Below are positions 59,713 through 64,000 of a DNA stretch of 64,000 nucleotides, piece by piece. How positions within the stretch are numbered: position 1 is the stretch's first letter; the number at the start of each line of letters is the position of its first letter. The position numbers and the translations under genes were made by a program. The DNA comes from Cheiracanthium punctorium (Eukaryota; Arthropoda; Arachnida; Araneae; Cheiracanthiidae), in NCBI GenBank assembly GCA_038373885.1, contig JAWZYV010000771.1:930001-994000 (forward strand), written 5' to 3'. The notes under the pieces were generated by a model. That model did not search any database. It worked only from the letters and a program-made list of their open reading frames with translations, and was not told where the DNA came from.

Positions 59713-60770
59713 ACTAGCTGAAGTACCCGTTGTTGGCGAGTTAGTACATAATGCAAATTTTCAAAAAGCTTGAATCTTCGTCACCATTGTAGGTATGGTA
59801 ATAGTATATTAGCAATAGTATAGAAATAAAAACTATATCGTCTGTGTATTGGTAAAAGATTACAGGTTTGGGAGTAACAAAGTGATCAGTAAATTTGACT
59901 GTTATAGAGAACTTCTTTCTATTAAAAAAAAAAAAAATTGAATTTTATTCTGGTTGAATGAATTTTTCGTCTATGGTCATATCTAACATGTAACTAAATT
60001 TTGTTTGATTCACTGTAAATATTTTAACATTATTCCTTGAAACTATTTTGCGCAATTTTCACAAAAATCTAAAAAAGCAAATAAACATTTTAAAAATTTA
60101 CATAATTTTTTCCAAAAAATCCCATTTTTGTTGTTTTAGCCATTGCTGATCATGTTACTAAACTTCAGTGTATTCTCTTAATCCATTTTTAAGGAATATG
60201 AGAACAAATATTTATATGATTTTCACAAAATTCCAAAAATCTATGAAATATTTAAAACTGTTTCGGCATTTGGAGTTTAAATTAACTTGCATGTAACATA
60301 ATTCCAAATTTTATTCTATTCCATTTCCATTTTTCAGGAATAGGGAAAACGTACTGAATTTTCTTAAAATCTCAAAACCTATAAAAAAAATTTAAAACAC
60401 TTTGATGCAAAGAGTTCAAGTGACTACCAGTGACAATATTAAATTTTATTTCACTCGCTTCAGTGGTTTATACGTAATCGATAAATTATTTCGAAAATTT
60501 TTCGCAAAATCGCAAAATTTAATCAATATTTAAAAAAAATTCGACGCTTCTATTTTAAATTGAATGAAAACCTATTATGTCACCAAATTTCAGTTCATTC
60601 GCTTTAGTCGTTATTACGCGATGCTCGAACAAAAATTTAAGGAGTTAGAAACGATTTTCGCAAAATCTCGAAATGTAATCCAGATTTTAAAAAAAATTCG
60701 ACGCCTATTTTTTAAGTTGAGTGACCACCTATCATATCACCAAATTTCATTTCATTCATTTATTCAAATT
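59713..60770. repeat. Interspersed repeat with ~155-bp internal tandem units, copy 2
   Basis: It starts AACTAGCTGAAGTACCCGTT and has units with CGCAAAATCTC or variants near 60060, 60229, 60367, 60502 and 60658. TTCATTCGCTTTAGTCGTTA is also present near 60595. It corresponds to copy 1 at 45084-46221 but is more diverged and seems to lack the clean TATATAGAT end. Confidence 0.78.
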
Positions 60771-63700
60771 TTACCAAAAAATAAAAATAAATTAAATTAA
60801 AAAAATTAAAATATTCTTGATAATTTAAATATAGGAATAGCTACACAAAGCATTCAATTTTTTTGTTTGTACTTTTTTATTCTAAAAATGCACCCTGCTA
60901 CCGTGATGATCATGATTCTTTAGTAAATGCAAACGTTCTTGTCATAACTTTTGAGAAAGACCTTTTTACCCTTATATTCTTAATGAAATTTCAAACACAT
61001 TACATAAAACTGGGTCAATTTCACATGCAATTTGCATTTGAAATAAATACCTAATTCGATATTCTGTTTTTAATGCAATAGTAACAGAATTCTTTGTTAA
61101 CAACTAAACTGAGAAGTTTCACATTTAAATGAAAAACTGAAGACATTTCTAGATTTCTTAGTCTCCCAAATGAAAATACATAACTGTGAAATAAATAGAA
61201 CTTCAAAAGAAGTCATCTTTAAGGCAGTATTTAAGGCACACTGGAATCCATTATGCATACAAATTCCGCAAATGCCAAGAAAATTAATTTAGCATTGCAT
61301 TTTGCATATTTTGCAAGCGCTTTGATTTTCCACATGATCACATTATCACTCTCTATATCAAATAGGTTATACATATATATTAAATTTAGTGATTTATTTT
61401 TGATTTTTATTTGATATTCATATCTTTTCATTTTCTGGTGATTCTTAGCCGATTAGTGCATGCACATAATCAGGGCCAGCTTTGATGTTCAGGCAGTTAT
61501 GTACATTTATACATATTTTGGTGGCCTATCTGAATTTATTTTTGGGATGACATTTTCAGCAAGTAAGCAAAAGGATATACAGTTTGAAAATAAAGCTTTT
61601 CTTGTGGAACAACCATGGAAAAATGGAAATTTGTGGGTTGCACTGGGGGATGGGAGAAAAAGGTGAGTTGCACCACTGATGAATTTAATCCATGAGCTAG
61701 TTACACCGGTGAAATGGAGGGGAATAGGACAATCATGGAACCCTGTGGTCTTGTAAAGGGCCTGTGATAGGCATATTTCTGAGCCCCCCCCCCCCCCTAC
61801 AGTGATATCCGGACACAGTGATGTTTTTTTGGGTATCGCCGAGGGCCAGAGGTAGTATATTTTCGAGTGGTCTATTATAGCGATGGCTGACCAAATAATT
61901 TTTTTTTTTTTTTTTTTGGGGGGGGGGGGGGGGGACTTTGCAAAGGGTCAGCGTTTGCATATTTTTGAGGGGTCACCTACATCTATGGCCGGACCCAGTG
62001 ATGTTTTTAAAGGGTTCACAAATGGCCAGTAGTAACATATTTTTGAGGGGGGAGCAAAGTAAGAATTCCTGTGCAACTCGCCCTTCTATTTCCTACTTCA
62101 GGACCATACCTGGCCTGATTTCAAATATTGCCAATTTGGCATGTTTTCCCGTCTTTTTTCTAGAAACAAGAGGATACAACAGGAAAACACATGTAAATTA
62201 CTGATGAACATACAAAATAAACAAATTTGAAAGAACTATTAAATATAAAAGATATTTTCTTACACGACCTGCTGAGAAGCACATTTTTTAAAGTAAGTTA
62301 CATTCCGGTTGCATTCCATTAATTTTTGTCTATTCGCATTCCATTAATTTTTGTCTATTCCTTTCCTTTACTGATTTTTTTAGATTTTAGAGCAAATTTT
62401 CTGATACCTAAAGCAAATGGTTAAAATCGGTATAATTTTCTTTTAGACGCAATCATACCTTACTTAAATTATACTCAAAAGCACCTTTCGCACTCGCAAG
62501 AATAAAATAAGTCATTTGAAATCTAAAATGATATTTTTATTAATGAAAACACTGGAATTTTCCTTCAGTTGCAATCAAATCTAGTTAAATCATAGCACAG
62601 GAAATCAAAATGGCAGCTTTCTCAAAGGTTGCCATATATTCACAAAAAGTTGACAAGGTTACTACTTGTTTTAGAAAAAAAAAAAAAAAGAATGTGTCAT
62701 TTGTAATATTGAACTCCTAGTATATAAGCGATCTTACTTGCTTTTTGAAAATACTGAACTTTATGTAACACGTATTTGTTTCTCGTACACTTTAACGTGG
62801 CTACATTCTAACTTCATGATTTTGAATGCACGTGATTCAGCATACTTTCTAATAGCTTTCCTGCTTTGTTGTGAAAGCATGAATCGTATTATGCTGTCAA
62901 AGATTGTCAAATGTGATAACCAAGATGCCCATTTCTTCAGTTTTTAATTAATATCTTTTGAATAATTCGAACTAAAAAATTTTTTTTTCACATGTTCGTG
63001 TTTCCTTGACCTATTTAGGCAGTGTGCCAAATTTGGTTCAGATCCGACGAACGGTTTAGCCACATATAGTGAACATACATATATCTCATTAGAATATTAT
63101 GCTACTATTAAGGAGGACAAGAAGACAAAGCCTGTTATGGAGGCATTTATATCAGGAATTAGAAAAAGTACTCGTATTTGTCAAAAGTTATGTTGACACT
63201 AAATGCATATTTAATCTTTATCCACTTAAAATAAATAACTTCATTTTTAATTTTCACCCATTTCCAGGCATCCAATTAACTTAAAATTTTGTGCCTATAA
63301 AGTGTCAGTGACAATATAATAATGTTGAAAATGGTGTACTTAGCAGTTCTAGTTTTTTTTACAAGAGCATGTAAATTTCAATGCATTATGCACTATGGAA
63401 AGTCATTGTTTAAAGTATATTTTAGAGATCTTCATCTTTTTCAAACAAAACAAAACTGTGTTACATGTTGTTAAGAACTACAAAATAAGGCCCTACTTTG
63501 AAAATAATGTATGTAGTATTTATAGGATTTTTACAGGTTCACTCAGAAGAATTTCAACACATTATGGACTACGTATATTTATGAAATAGATATTTCATGC
63601 ACAATATAATAAGTATAGAGATGTTTAAATATAGGTTTACTTTTCATTTAAAATATGGAAATAATAGTTAAAGTTCTTTTACGGGGTCTCACAAAATTAC

Positions 63701-64000
63701 ATTAACAGTGATGCATTTCAACAACACGCTTTTATTATTTTCAACTGTATGTATCAATGTAATGGAATCTTGTAACTTGATTTTCAGCCACTTCTAGATA
63801 TCCAATTAACTTGAAATTTTACAGGTGAATAAAGAATAAAAACAATACAATAGCATTGAAGGCACTTAGCATTTATAGTCTGTTCACAGGAACACACAAA
63901 AGAATTCCAATACATTCTTATGAGAAGTTTAAAGCTCGTTGCTTAAAGCTTAATTTAGAGACATTCATCTGTTTCAAAGAAAATTAAATTGATATATATT
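60771..64000. other. AT-rich region without recognised gene
   Basis: No exon or RNA gene was supported. It contains a T/G compound homopolymer (61899-61934), C- and G-runs near 61785, and diverged direct repeats of about 535-bp spacing (63245 and 63780; shared text ATCCAATTAACTT.AAATTTT). Short open frames lack motifs. Confidence 0.5.
63245..64000. repeat. Diverged direct repeat, ~535-bp period, running off the window
   Basis: The passage beginning ATTTTCACCCATTTCCAGGC near 63253 recurs as ATTTTCAGCCACTTCTAGAT near 63780. Both are followed by CCAATTAACTT and later by a TTTAGAGA.(A)TTCATC(T) phrase. The second unit is cut by the window end. Confidence 0.6.

Overview
The window is eukaryotic, AT-rich and intron-bearing, and is dominated by transposable elements. 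It looks like an arthropod genome. A chelicerate, probably a spider, is my best inference, because it combines an invertebrate L-type calcium channel gene, a Penelope-like element with the permuted 'Naiad' layout (abundant in spiders), mariner, hAT and pogo remnants, many foldback MITEs and tRNA-derived SINEs. No bacterial operons, CRISPR arrays or phage genes are present.

Host gene. On the minus strand I can join four terminal exons of a voltage-gated L-type (Cav1) calcium channel alpha-1 subunit: 52315-52001, 49722-49325, 33704-33595 and 29868-29488 (stop codon at 29490-29488). Splice phases agree at all three junctions (2+1, 1+2, 0), and the peptide ends in the distal C-terminal block conserved in Cav1 channels. 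The membrane domains, EF hand and IQ motif are not seen and must lie further right. One intron is about 15.6 kb and is filled with mobile elements.

Layout. 1-2098: no gene. 2101-6821: decayed foldback element carrying a hAT MITE (2602-3379) and a broken mariner (4081-5404). 8927-10527: hAT element with perfect 8-bp target duplication, a broken transposase and a nested tRNA-derived SINE. 13441-13624: small hAT MITE. 15781-26710: young, nearly intact Ty3/gypsy-type LTR retrotransposon with 2.1-kb LTRs, gag, and a pol apparently reached by a -1 frameshift at CCCAAAT. 26711-29487: downstream flank of the channel gene. 29488-52315: channel exons and introns, the latter holding several MITEs, an inverted-repeat/tRNA-like composite, a Naiad-type Penelope-like element (39.1-41.8 kb) and a nest of foldback elements (42.9-48.0 kb). 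52316-64000: no recognised exon; it holds a SINE, a second MITE copy, a relic of an unclassified repetitive protein family, a hAT transposase tail and a repeat with internal ~155-bp tandem units.

The strongest observations are the permuted Penelope-like element whose reading frame breaks exactly in a (TA)n tract, the gag UGA plus canonical -1 slippery site in the LTR element, and the Cav1 exon chain spread across a TE nest. All assignments rest on reading the sequence and on remembered family motifs; no search was run.
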